The notes beneath the pieces were generated by a model. That model saw only the letters and a program-made list of their open reading frames with translations, had not been told where the DNA came from and ran no database searches. A stretch of 64,000 nt of DNA from Jiangella muralis. GTDB lineage: Bacteria > Actinomycetota > Actinomycetes > Jiangellales > Jiangellaceae. The first letter of the stretch is position 1, and every line of letters begins with the position of its first letter. Shown one piece after another: positions 28,166 to 35,842 of the stretch. The position numbers and the translations under genes are program-made. The stretch lies in contig NZ_KQ434756.1 of NCBI RefSeq assembly GCF_001270745.1, positions 210,906 through 274,905 on the forward strand. The letters are read 5' to 3'.

Positions 28166-28876
28166 ATGGTGATGGACGAGGACACGGCCGCCGATGGCAC
28201 GATCCAGCTGCTCTGGGGGCTGCGAGAGGGACCGACGCGAGGGCCGAAGCCGGTGCTCAGCCTCGAGCGCATCGCTCAGGCGGCGGTCGATCTCGCCGAC
28301 GCCGAAGGGCTCGGGGCGGTCTCCATGCAACGCGTCGCCGCCGACCTCGACTTCACCAAGATGTCGCTCTACCGCTACGTCACCGGCAAGGACGAGCTGG
28401 TCGCGGCCATGATCGACCTCGCCGTCGGCACGCCGCCCACGCTCGCCGACCTGCCCGGGCCGAGCTGGCGGCCGCGCATCGAGGCGTGGGTGCGGCTGCT
28501 CGCGCAGACGTGGGAGGCGCACCCCTGGCTGCCCTGGGTCACCATGGGCGACCGCGTCATGGGCCCCCACGAGACCGGCTGGACGGAGCTGTCGGCGGCC
28601 GCGCTCGCCGAGACCGGGCTGACCGTCCCGGAGCGCATGAGCCTCGCCCGCATGCTCGGCGGCCACGTCCGCACCACCATGTCCGTGTTGACCGCCGGCA
28701 CCCAGCCGTGGGTCAACCGGCGCCAGGCGGCGCTGCTGCGCGAGCACGCCGATCGCTACCCGACGCTGTGCGCCATGCTCGACAGCGAGGGGGCGCCACC
28801 GGACAACGGCCGCGACTTCGGCCTGCGCCTCATCCTCGACGGCGTCGAGCGCCTCGTCGCCGATCGGGCCGGCTGA
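28166..28876 (+). CDS. TetR-family transcriptional regulator
   Basis: This 236-residue regulator has a TetR HTH (LERIAQAAVDLADAEG... AVSMQRVAADLDFTKMSLYRYV, ~33-75) and a C-terminal domain of the TetR/TetR_C_1 type (~90-230). It is longer than the usual ~200 residues because of an N-terminal extension before the HTH. It is divergent from the VOC-MFS genes and probably represses them. ATG 28166 is kept as start; an ATG at 28172 is equally possible. Confidence 0.88.
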   Translation: MVMDEDTAADGTIQLLWGLREGPTRGPKPVLSLERIAQAAVDLADAEGLGAVSMQRVAADLDFTKMSLYRYVTGKDELVAAMIDLAVGTPPTLADLPGPSWRPRIEAWVRLLAQTWEAHPWLPWVTMGDRVMGPHETGWTELSAAALAETGLTVPERMSLARMLGGHVRTTMSVLTAGTQPWVNRRQAALLREHADRYPTLCAMLDSEGAPPDNGRDFGLRLILDGVERLVADRAG

Positions 28877-28928
28877 CCCCCGGCCGGCCAGGGTGGCGAT
28901 TCCCGTGCTCAGCCGTGACACTAGAGGC

Positions 28929-29378
28929 GTGAATGTCGACGACGACGTCGCCGCCGTCGAGCGTGCACTCGACCGCCTGCGCGCCCGCGGCCACCGCATC
29001 ACCGGCGCCCGGCACGCGGTCATCGAGGCGCTGGCGACCGTCGACGGCCATCCGAGCGCCGAGCAGCTGTCCGGGCAGGTCCGCGAGCTGCACCCGACGG
29101 TGCACCGCGCCACCGTCTACCGCACGCTCGAGACGCTGGCCACGCTCGGCGTCGTCACACAGGTGCACGTCGGCGGCGGCGCCACCACCTACCATCTGGG
29201 CGCCGACGCCACCGGGCACGACGACCACCTGCACGCGAGCTGCCGGGTCTGCGGCCGCATCATCGACCTCCCGAGCGACCTGCTCGACCCGATCGAACGG
29301 CGGCTGGCCGACGAGAACGACTTCCAGCTCGACCCGCCGCACATCGCGTTGTCCGGCACCTGCCGGCGCTGCCAGTAG
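28929..29378 (+). CDS. Fur-family metalloregulator
   Basis: This 149-residue regulator has a winged HTH (ITGARHAVIEALATVDGHPSAEQL, then HRATVYRTLETLATLGVV) and a C-terminal metal-binding dimerisation domain. The latter has HDDHLH and two zinc-type cysteine pairs, CRVC and CRRC. That matches Zur/Fur/PerR-type regulators; the metal is not clear. I start at GTG 28929 (AGAGG just upstream); an in-frame GTG at 28893 would add 12 residues. It follows tetR by 52 bases and abuts the convergent EEP gene. Confidence 0.85.
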   Translation: MNVDDDVAAVERALDRLRARGHRITGARHAVIEALATVDGHPSAEQLSGQVRELHPTVHRATVYRTLETLATLGVVTQVHVGGGATTYHLGADATGHDDHLHASCRVCGRIIDLPSDLLDPIERRLADENDFQLDPPHIALSGTCRRCQ

Positions 29379-30134
29379 TCAGGCGTCCAGCCGCAGCGTC
29401 GCACGGACCGGCCAGTGGTCCGACGGCAGCCGGCCGCCCGGCCGCTCCTGCACGACCTCGGCGTCCTCGAACGTCCAGTGCGGGCTGGCCAGGATGTGGT
29501 CGATGCGCCGTCCGTCCGTCGCGCCGGTGAAGTGGTGCATCGTCCCGCCGGTCAGGGGCGCGGGCCGGAGCCCGGCGTCCAGCAGCGGCTGCAGAGCTTG
29601 GTCGCGGGGCCCGGCGTTGAAGTCGCCCATGACGACGACGGGGACGTCAGGGTCCAGCCAGCCGGCCAGCTGCCGGGTCGACGCGACCCGGTTGGCGGTG
29701 TGCCGTTCGTCGAGGTGGGTGTTGACGACGGTGAACTCGCGGGCGGTGCGCTGGTCGCGGCAGCGCAGCAGGGTCGCGATGCGCGGGAACGACGCGTCCG
29801 GCAGCGCCGTCGCGGGCACGTCGGGGGTGTCGCCGTACCAGCGGGTGCGGTGGTCGAGGACGCGGATGAACCCGCCGCTGACGGCGACCGGGCTGTGCTC
29901 GCCGGACCGGCCGCCGCCACGGCCCTGTGTGAACCACTGCAGGCCGGGCAGCCGCCGGGCGAGGTACGCGCGCTGGAACTCGTAGACCTCCTGCAGGCCC
30001 AGCACGTCCGCGCCCAGCCCGCCGATGGCCGCGGCCGTGGCGCCGCGCCGGAACCACCACGAGTTCCACCCGTCGAGGGCACGGCCGTTGCGGATGTTGA
30101 ACGTCGCGACACGCAGCTGCAGACCCGGCTCCAC
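29379..30134 (-). CDS. Endonuclease/exonuclease/phosphatase family protein
   Basis: This 251-residue EEP-fold enzyme is a metal-dependent phosphodiesterase or phosphatase. The motifs are VATFNIRNG (~9-17), GLQEV (~46-50), VNTHLDERH (~137-145), VVMGDFNAGP (~167-176), RIDHILAS (~209-216) and the final SDHWPV. No signal peptide or membrane segment is seen, so it is presumably cytoplasmic. Its stop codon directly abuts the stop of the Fur-family gene (convergent, no gap). The substrate is unknown. Confidence 0.87.
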   Translation of the reverse strand: MEPGLQLRVATFNIRNGRALDGWNSWWFRRGATAAAIGGLGADVLGLQEVYEFQRAYLARRLPGLQWFTQGRGGGRSGEHSPVAVSGGFIRVLDHRTRWYGDTPDVPATALPDASFPRIATLLRCRDQRTAREFTVVNTHLDERHTANRVASTRQLAGWLDPDVPVVVMGDFNAGPRDQALQPLLDAGLRPAPLTGGTMHHFTGATDGRRIDHILASPHWTFEDAEVVQERPGGRLPSDHWPVRATLRLDA

Positions 30135-30150
30135 GGCGGCAGCGTAGCGG

Positions 30151-30912
30151 TCACGTGCGGACGGCGCCGGTCCGCCGCAGCAGCCCGGCGAACCGGACGG
30201 CGTCGCGCACGGCCGCGCCGCCGGGGTCGTTGTTGAAGTAGACGAAGACGTCCTCGCCGCCGGGCCACGTCCTGGCCAGCCGGTCCGCCCAGCCGCGCAG
30301 CGCCTGCCCGCCGTACGCCGGCCATGGCCGCGCCGCGCCCTCGTGCATCCGCAGGTAGCCCCAGCAGGCCGTCCGCCACAGCGGCGTGACCGGCCGGCCC
30401 CGCCGGTCGGCCCAGCACAACGCCGCGCCGTGCCGCTCCAGCAGTGCCCGGACCTCGTCGGACCACCACGACTCGTGTCGCGGCTCGACCGCCACCCGCA
30501 CGCCGCGCGGGAACCCCGTCAGGCAGCGGTCCAACCGGTCCGGCTCGGCGGGCACGTTCGGCGGCAGCTGCAGCAGGACCGGCCCGAGCCGGTCGCCCAG
30601 TCCCGAGGCGACGTCGAGGAGCCGGCGCACCGGCTCCTCCGGGTCGCGCAGCCGCCGGATGTGCGTCAGGTACCGGCTCGCCTTCACCGCCATGACGAAG
30701 CCGGCGGGCAACCGCTCGCGCCACGACTCGAACGTCTCGCGCCGCGGCAGCCGGTAGAACGCGCCGTTGTTCTCGACCGTCGCGAACTCCTCGGCGTACC
30801 GCTCCAGCCAGCGCCGTTGGGCCAGCCCGGGCGGATACAGCACGCCGCGCCAGGAGTCGTACTGCCAGCCCGACGTCCCCACGCGCACCACCATGGCCGG
30901 TTCCGTGCCCAT
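30151..30912 (-). CDS. DUF72 domain protein
   Basis: This 253-residue DUF72 protein has the family opening VRVGTSGWQYDSWRGVLYP and the core FATVENNGAFYRLP, then VAVEPRHESWW and VYFNNDPGG near the end. The family has a TIM-barrel-like fold and no firmly known activity. I use ATG 30912; ATG 30894 would remove six residues. A reading frame continues upstream to 31080 without family content. It lies 16 bases upstream of the EEP gene on the same strand, so the two are probably cotranscribed. Confidence 0.85.
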   Translation of the reverse strand: MGTEPAMVVRVGTSGWQYDSWRGVLYPPGLAQRRWLERYAEEFATVENNGAFYRLPRRETFESWRERLPAGFVMAVKASRYLTHIRRLRDPEEPVRRLLDVASGLGDRLGPVLLQLPPNVPAEPDRLDRCLTGFPRGVRVAVEPRHESWWSDEVRALLERHGAALCWADRRGRPVTPLWRTACWGYLRMHEGAARPWPAYGGQALRGWADRLARTWPGGEDVFVYFNNDPGGAAVRDAVRFAGLLRRTGAVRT

Positions 30913-31213
30913 TCGCGGCCGGTTCGAACGCGCGGCGTCGTCTGCGCCTTCAATAGGCTCGAGTGTTCCTATCAAGAGTTGAGCGTGCCCCATCTGCGAA
31001 CGAGGTCGGTGCTGACATGGACTGGAGCGAGCCCGCCGCGGCGGTGATGTCTCACGGCACCGCTGCCGTGATCCGCGCACGAGGTCAACAGTTGGCCGCT
31101 ACCAGCGGAGCACGTCTCACTATTCGGCTCAGCGGCGCGGTGACGGGAGACTGGGTACACCTGGCCGCGTACCGTCGCCGGGTTAGTCGTGCGCCGATGC
31201 GCACCTCGGTCGT

Positions 31214-31267
31214 CATGATCATCCACGTTTTGGGCTGCTATCACGTCACGAAACGTGGATGATCATG
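31214..31267. terminator. Perfect palindrome, 17-base stem with 20-base loop
   Basis: CATGATCATCCACGTTT (31214-31230) is exactly complementary to 31251-31267. It is the longest perfect stem I found. It lies alone in the 650-base gap between two minus-strand genes, about 300 bases after the end of the exporter gene. It could be a terminator or a structural/REP-like element. Confidence 0.5.
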
Positions 31268-31358
31268 GTCCCCGCCGCCCGAGCTCCCGACTGAACCTTC
31301 CGGCGCGACCCGCTCACCGGCTACCGCAACAGGACTCAGCCAACTGGCCGACACCAGC

Positions 31359-31428
31359 GCCGCCATCCGCCATTGGACGGGAACTGGGTCGGCTGGTTCA
31401 AGGTCGAGCAGCCGCAACGGATGGCGGC
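31359..31428. repeat. Nested inverted repeat in intergenic region
   Basis: An 11-base arm GCCGCCATCCG (31359-31369) pairs with 31418-31428. Inside lies a second pair, CGGCTG (31390-31395) with CAGCCG (31409-31414). The two-level fold could form in RNA of either strand. No known RNA family is recognised. Confidence 0.35.
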
Positions 31429-31562
31429 CGCAGGCGAGCCGATCGTCGGCGAGTGGGGCTCTCGCGTCAGCGCGGGCGGCTCGGCGGCACCACGCACGCA
31501 CGGGCGGGGCGACCGCCCGGTCACCCGCGCCGTCGCCCCGCCCCGCCCCTCCCGCGGTCACG

Positions 31563-32933
31563 TCACACGGCGACTGCCTGCACCGCGGGCATCCTGATCG
31601 CCTTCCGGGCCGCGCCGAGGCAGGACGCCAGCGTGAGCACGGCGGCGGTCGAGACGATGCCGACGTAGATGCCGATGGTGGCGTCCGGCAGCAGGTCGCC
31701 GGTGCGCGCCAGGCTGTACGGGAACACCGTCACGATGGAGCCGATCGAGCCGAACAGCACGCCGGCCGCCGCGAGCACCATGCCCTCCATACCGACCATG
31801 CCGAGCACCTGGGGCGGGGTGGAGCCGACCAGCCGCTGCTGGCCGAACTCGCGGCGCCGGTACGTGGTGGCCGCGACCAGCGTGTTGATCACCAGGATCG
31901 CCGCGAACACCGACAGCATGCCGACCACGACGAGGTTCAGCGTCTCGATCGCCTGCGCCTCGTCCGGCGGGATCGACGTGCCGACCGCCGGCGGCGCCGA
32001 GTTCTCGATGCTCTGCATGTACAGCGTGCCGGTGGCGATGCCGGTGAACAGGATGATCGGCATCAGCGCGCCGGCCATGTGCTGCGTCCGGCGGCGGACG
32101 TTCTCGACGGCGAGGTAGCCGCTGGTGCCGCCGAGCAGCCGCATGGGGCCGGCCAGCACCGCCGTCACGGCCCGCACCAGCACCGGCGCGAACAGCGCCA
32201 GCCCGATGGAGAACCAGATGGACGCCTGACCGGCGGTCTGCATCGCGTCGATGCCCTTGTCCTCGAAGAGCGCGACGGTGAGGACCGCGCAGTTCAGACC
32301 GATGGCGAGGAACGCGATGGCGGCGATCGTGCGCTTGCGGGTCATCCGCGTCTGCTCGATCGTCACCGCCGTCATGGCCTCCTTCGCCCGCATGCGGGTC
32401 GACCGGCGAGCGGTGATGACCGCGCCGCCGACCGCGGCCAGGAAGGTCACGCCGACGCCGATGGACAGCGCCGCTGAGCCGAAGCCGTACGAGATCCCCT
32501 CAGCCACCTGACCGGTGTTCTGCAGCGTGTCCAGCAGCAGCCGGCCGGCGGCCAGCGCCGGCAGGATCGCCAGCGCCGCCGCCACGACGGCCACGACCGC
32601 GGCCTCGCCGACGATCATCCGGCCGACCTGGAAGGGCGTCGCGCCGATGCTCTTCAGCAGCGCCATCTCCGACGCCCGCTGGCGCACCGACAGCGTCATG
32701 GTCGAGATCACCGCGAACAGCACGATGATCAGGCCCCAGCCGCCGACGACCAGCGCCATCGTGAACAGCGTCTCCTCGCTGACGGCGTCGACGCCGGGGC
32801 CGGCGGCGGTGTCGAGCAGGGCGGCGAACGACATGACGACGACCGCGCCGAGGAACATCGACAGGAAGCTCGCGACGAACCCGCCGGTGCGGTGCCGCAG
32901 CGAGCGGACGGCCAGCCCGAACACGTCACTCAC
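31563..32933 (-). CDS. FtsX-like ABC exporter permease (MacB/LolC type)
   Basis: This 456-residue membrane protein has two FtsX-like halves, with segments SVRQRASEMALLKSIGATPFQVGRM (~83-107) and RRREFGQQRLVGSTPPQVLGMVG, each followed by membrane helices. About eight hydrophobic segments are present. At 456 residues it is about half the size of the usual ~800-residue actinobacterial versions and lacks large extracellular loops. It overlaps the ATPase gene by 8 bases and forms an ABC exporter with it. Lipids, peptides or drugs are possible cargoes. Confidence 0.88.
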   Translation of the reverse strand: MSDVFGLAVRSLRHRTGGFVASFLSMFLGAVVVMSFAALLDTAAGPGVDAVSEETLFTMALVVGGWGLIIVLFAVISTMTLSVRQRASEMALLKSIGATPFQVGRMIVGEAAVVAVVAAALAILPALAAGRLLLDTLQNTGQVAEGISYGFGSAALSIGVGVTFLAAVGGAVITARRSTRMRAKEAMTAVTIEQTRMTRKRTIAAIAFLAIGLNCAVLTVALFEDKGIDAMQTAGQASIWFSIGLALFAPVLVRAVTAVLAGPMRLLGGTSGYLAVENVRRRTQHMAGALMPIILFTGIATGTLYMQSIENSAPPAVGTSIPPDEAQAIETLNLVVVGMLSVFAAILVINTLVAATTYRRREFGQQRLVGSTPPQVLGMVGMEGMVLAAAGVLFGSIGSIVTVFPYSLARTGDLLPDATIGIYVGIVSTAAVLTLASCLGAARKAIRMPAVQAVAV

Positions 32934-33705
32934 CCACAGCCGCGCGCAGGTCGGCCGCGTCGCCGAGGTGGGTCATCCGCTCGGCGACCGCCTCGGCCGT
33001 CGGACGGTCCAGCGAGCCGGCGATGCGGCCGTCGGCCAGGAAGATCACCGAGTCCGCGTACGCCGCGGCGACCGGGTCGTGCGTCACCATGACGACCGTC
33101 TGGCCGAACTCGCGCACCGCCTCGGCCAGCAGCGTCAGCACCGTGCGGGCGCTGCGGCTGTCGAGGGCGCCGGTGGGCTCGTCGGCGAAGATCGCGCTGG
33201 GGTTCGTGACCAGCGCGCGGGCGATGGCGACCCGCTGCTGCTGGCCGCCGGACAGCTCGGCCGGACGGTGGTTGATCCGCTCGCCCAGTCCGACCCGCTC
33301 CAGGATCGCCACCGCCCGCTTGCGGTCGGCCCGCTTGCCGGCCAGCCGCAGCGGCAGCGTCACGTTCTGCAGGACGGTGAGCGTCGGGAGCAGGTTGAAC
33401 TGCTGGAAGATGAAGCCGATGCGCTGCCGGCGGAACTTCGTCAGCGCGGTCTCGCTGCCGCCGGTCAACTCGGAGCCGTCGATGAACACCCGGCCGTCGG
33501 TGGGCTGGTCGAGCCCGGCGGCGCACTGCAGGAACGTGCTCTTGCCCGACCCGGACGGGCCCATGATCGCGGTGAACGTGCCGGCGGCCAGGCTGACGGA
33601 CACGTCGTCCAGCGCCCGGACCGGGTTGTCGCCGGTGCCGTAGGTCTTGCTGACCTGCACCAGCCGCAGTGCCTCCGCGGCCCTCGTGATGTCATGCCCA
33701 GCCAT
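32926..33705 (-). CDS. ABC exporter ATPase (MacB/LolD type)
   Basis: This 259-residue ATPase has Walker A GPSGSGKST (~49-57), the Q-loop in FIFQQFNLLPTLTVLQNV, the signature LSGGQQQRVAIARAL, Walker B AIFADEPTGALD and the H-loop VMVTHDP. These features are typical of LolD/MacB ATPases. The start is ATG 33705 with GGAGAG upstream. A longer frame reaching 35217 is a shadow of the copper genes on the other strand. It is coupled to the permease gene by an 8-base overlap. Confidence 0.93.
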   Translation of the reverse strand: MAGHDITRAAEALRLVQVSKTYGTGDNPVRALDDVSVSLAAGTFTAIMGPSGSGKSTFLQCAAGLDQPTDGRVFIDGSELTGGSETALTKFRRQRIGFIFQQFNLLPTLTVLQNVTLPLRLAGKRADRKRAVAILERVGLGERINHRPAELSGGQQQRVAIARALVTNPSAIFADEPTGALDSRSARTVLTLLAEAVREFGQTVVMVTHDPVAAAYADSVIFLADGRIAGSLDRPTAEAVAERMTHLGDAADLRAAVGE

Positions 33706-33783
33706 GTCTCTCTCCGTTCTCGGGAGGCGCTCGACTGCGCCTACTGACAATCTTGGAATCCGCCCTGGCCGGGCACGATGGAG

Positions 33784-33812
33784 TTGACTCCCCAGTCGGG
33801 GTGGGGCTAACC
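33784..33812 (+). promoter_or_regulatory. Putative promoter overlapping a CsoR-like operator
   Basis: TTGACT (33784-33789) and CTAACC (33807-33812) are spaced by 17 bases. The spacer reads CCCCAGTCGGGGTGGGG, which resembles the C-run/G-run copper operators bound by CsoR (for example CCCCCAGTGGGGTGGG from memory of the M. tuberculosis site). It lies just before the copper genes that start at 33845. The -10 box is weak, so the promoter call is tentative. Confidence 0.5.
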
Positions 33813-33844
33813 CCCCGTCTTGACCTGCTCGGTACAGTGACGAC

Positions 33845-34396
33845 GTGCCAGGTTTCGGACGCGGTCGAGCGCGCTTCGCGCGCGGCCTGGTCATGTCCGC
33901 GGCCTGCCTGCTGCTGCCGACGCTGGCCCACGCGGCCGCCGGCGGCGACGTCACGACCCAGCCCGGCTTCGTCGCGGTCGCGCTGCTGCTGTGCGTCGCG
34001 TGCGTGGCGCTGGCCGACCGGCGCCGCTCGGTGGTCGAGATCGCGGCGCTGCTGGTGCTCACCCAGCCGGTGCTGCACGTCCTGCTGACGCTCGACGGCC
34101 ACCACGACGGCGCGTCGTCCGTCGTCCCGTCGGGCGGCATGGCGCTGGCGCACGTGCTGTCCGCCGTCGTGCTGACGTTCTTGCTGGCCGGCGCCGAGAA
34201 CGTAGCGTGGTCGCTGGCCTCGTTGTCCGCGACGGTGCTGCTCACGCGGGTGCGCGAGCTGCTCGCGTCGCCCGTCCTCGCGGTCGCGCGAGTGTGGCCG
34301 ACCGGCGGCGAGGTCGTCGCGGCCGCGCCGCGCAGCGTCCGGCTGGTCCGGTCGACGCCGTGGAGAGGCCCGCCGGCGCTGCCGGTTCTGGGCTGA
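33845..34396 (+). CDS. Small membrane protein of copper cluster
   Basis: This 183-residue protein has about four hydrophobic segments and no family I can name. The early part ARFARGLVMSAACLLLPTLAHA may be a signal or first helix. It contains the His-rich DGHHDG near residue 84. ATG 33893 is an alternative start to GTG 33845, which has no clear ribosome binding site. It comes first in a block followed by YcnI, CopC and CopD, so a role in copper handling is likely but unproven. Confidence 0.6.
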   Translation: MPGFGRGRARFARGLVMSAACLLLPTLAHAAAGGDVTTQPGFVAVALLLCVACVALADRRRSVVEIAALLVLTQPVLHVLLTLDGHHDGASSVVPSGGMALAHVLSAVVLTFLLAGAENVAWSLASLSATVLLTRVRELLASPVLAVARVWPTGGEVVAAAPRSVRLVRSTPWRGPPALPVLG

Positions 34397-34476
34397 TCGA
34401 CCACGGGGGACGCGGTGCCGCATGGGCGCCGCGGGGCTTCCGTGCATCTCCACGACTGAGACAAAGGACGCATTTC

Positions 34477-35214
34477 ATGATCACACGTACCCTCGCCCGG
34501 GCGGCGCTCGCCGCCGGTGGGGCCGTCACGCTGGGGGTGGTGCTCGCGGCAGGTGCGGCGGCGCACGTCACCATCCGGCCGGACGTCGACACCGCCGGCT
34601 CCTACGCCAAGGTCACCGTCCGGGTGCCGAACGAGTCGGACACCGCCGGCACCATTCAGGTGCGGCTGGACCTCCCGGCCGACACCCCGATCCCGTCGGT
34701 GCGTGTGCAGCCACACGCCGGCTGGACCGCCGAACTGACCACCACGCAGTTCCCGGAGCCGGTGCAGGTCGGCGACCGGACGCTCGAGGAGGCGGTCACG
34801 GCCGTCACCTGGACCGCCGATCCCGGCGTGCGCATCGGCCCGGGCGAGTTCGACGAGTTCGCCATCTCCGTCGGCCCGCTCCCCGAGGCCGGCACCTACT
34901 TCCTCCCCGCCACCCAGACCTACGACGACGGCGAGGTCGTCGCGTGGGCCGAGGAGACGGTCGAGGGCCAGGAGGAGCCGGAGCGCCCGGCGCCGTCGCT
35001 GGAGATCGTCGAGGCGACCGGCGACGACGGCCACGGCGGCGCGCCGGCGGCCGAGAACGTGTCCGACGAGGGCGGCGCCGAGGACTCGTCCGCCACCGCC
35101 GCGTCCGGCGACGGCACCGACGACCTCGCCCGAGGGGTCGGCATCGGCGGCATCGTCGTCGGGGCGACCGGCCTGGGCATCGGCGCTGCGGCCCTGCGGC
35201 GGCGTCGTGCGTAG
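34477..35214 (+). CDS. YcnI-like copper-binding membrane protein (DUF1775)
   Basis: This 245-residue exported protein has a signal peptide ending in AAGAAAH. The mature protein would begin with the His that binds copper in YcnI, followed by VTIRPDVD. The DUF1775 core (~30-165) includes AKVTVRVPNES and a Trp in HAGWTAEL. A disordered Asp/Glu/Ser stretch and a C-terminal membrane helix with an RRRRA end follow. The start is ATG 34477 behind AAAGGA. Its stop overlaps the copC start by 8 bases. It probably delivers or stores copper outside the membrane. Confidence 0.88.
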   Translation: MITRTLARAALAAGGAVTLGVVLAAGAAAHVTIRPDVDTAGSYAKVTVRVPNESDTAGTIQVRLDLPADTPIPSVRVQPHAGWTAELTTTQFPEPVQVGDRTLEEAVTAVTWTADPGVRIGPGEFDEFAISVGPLPEAGTYFLPATQTYDDGEVVAWAEETVEGQEEPERPAPSLEIVEATGDDGHGGAPAAENVSDEGGAEDSSATAASGDGTDDLARGVGIGGIVVGATGLGIGAAALRRRRA

Positions 35215-35842
35215 CATCCGCCGCCTGATCGGGGTCGCGGCGCTGGCCGCGGCCCCGGTCGCCGGGCTCTCCCTCTACGCCGCGCCCGCCGCCGTCGCGC
35301 ACGACCAGCTGGTCGCCAGCACGCCGGAGGACGGCGACACCGTCAGCACGCCGCTCACTGCGATCGAGCTGGTCTACAGCAACTCCATCTCGGCCGAGTT
35401 CACGCAGGTCGCGGTCACCGGCGCCGACGGCACCGAGTACCAGGACGGCGACCCCGACGTCGTCGGCGACACCGTGACGCAGGCCGTCCGCCAGCTGCCG
35501 GACGGCGCGTACACGATCGCGTGGCGCGTGGTCTCGTCCGACGGCCACCCGATCGACGGCGTCATCGAGTTCACCGTCACCGGGGCCGGGCCGGCCGATC
35601 CGGCGTCGACTCCCGCGGAGACGCCGTCGGAGCCTCCCTCGGCGTCCGCGTCGACGCCGGCCGAGCAGCCGTCCGACGACGCCACGCCGGCCGCCGGCTC
35701 GTCGTCCTCCGACGACGACGGCGGACTGGGCTCGACGGCGACCGTTCTCCTGATCGCCGGCGGCGCGCTGGTCGTCGCCGTCCTCGCGTTCGTGGCGGCC
35801 GGTGGCCGGCGGCGCGGCGCCCCGGAGGACACTGACAGCTGA
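35207..35842 (+). CDS. copC: Copper resistance protein CopC
   Basis: This 211-residue exported protein has a signal peptide ending in AVA before His32 (AHDQLVASTPEDGDTV). The CopC domain (~32-122) has a His/Asp site in VSSDGHPIDGVIEF. It is followed by a Pro/Thr/Ser linker and a C-terminal helix with RRRG. The N-terminal His after cleavage is the usual Cu(II) ligand. The start is GTG 35207. The final A of its TGA is the first base of the copD start (ATG 35842). It presents copper to CopD and perhaps to CtaG. Confidence 0.9.
   Translation: MRSIRRLIGVAALAAAPVAGLSLYAAPAAVAHDQLVASTPEDGDTVSTPLTAIELVYSNSISAEFTQVAVTGADGTEYQDGDPDVVGDTVTQAVRQLPDGAYTIAWRVVSSDGHPIDGVIEFTVTGAGPADPASTPAETPSEPPSASASTPAEQPSDDATPAAGSSSSDDDGGLGSTATVLLIAGGALVVAVLAFVAAGGRRRGAPEDTDS

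Larger units (their letters stand above)
30913..31562. other. Large intergenic region without a convincing gene
   Basis: This 650-base gap holds no frame with recognisable protein content. It contains a perfect 17-base-stem palindrome at 31214-31267 and a nested inverted repeat at 31359-31428. Small frames such as 31373-31597 exist, but I found no support for them. Confidence 0.5.

Noticed and set aside
30963..31262. 99-residue plus-strand frame
   Set aside because: No family content, no ribosome binding site, and it runs into the 31.2 kb palindrome.
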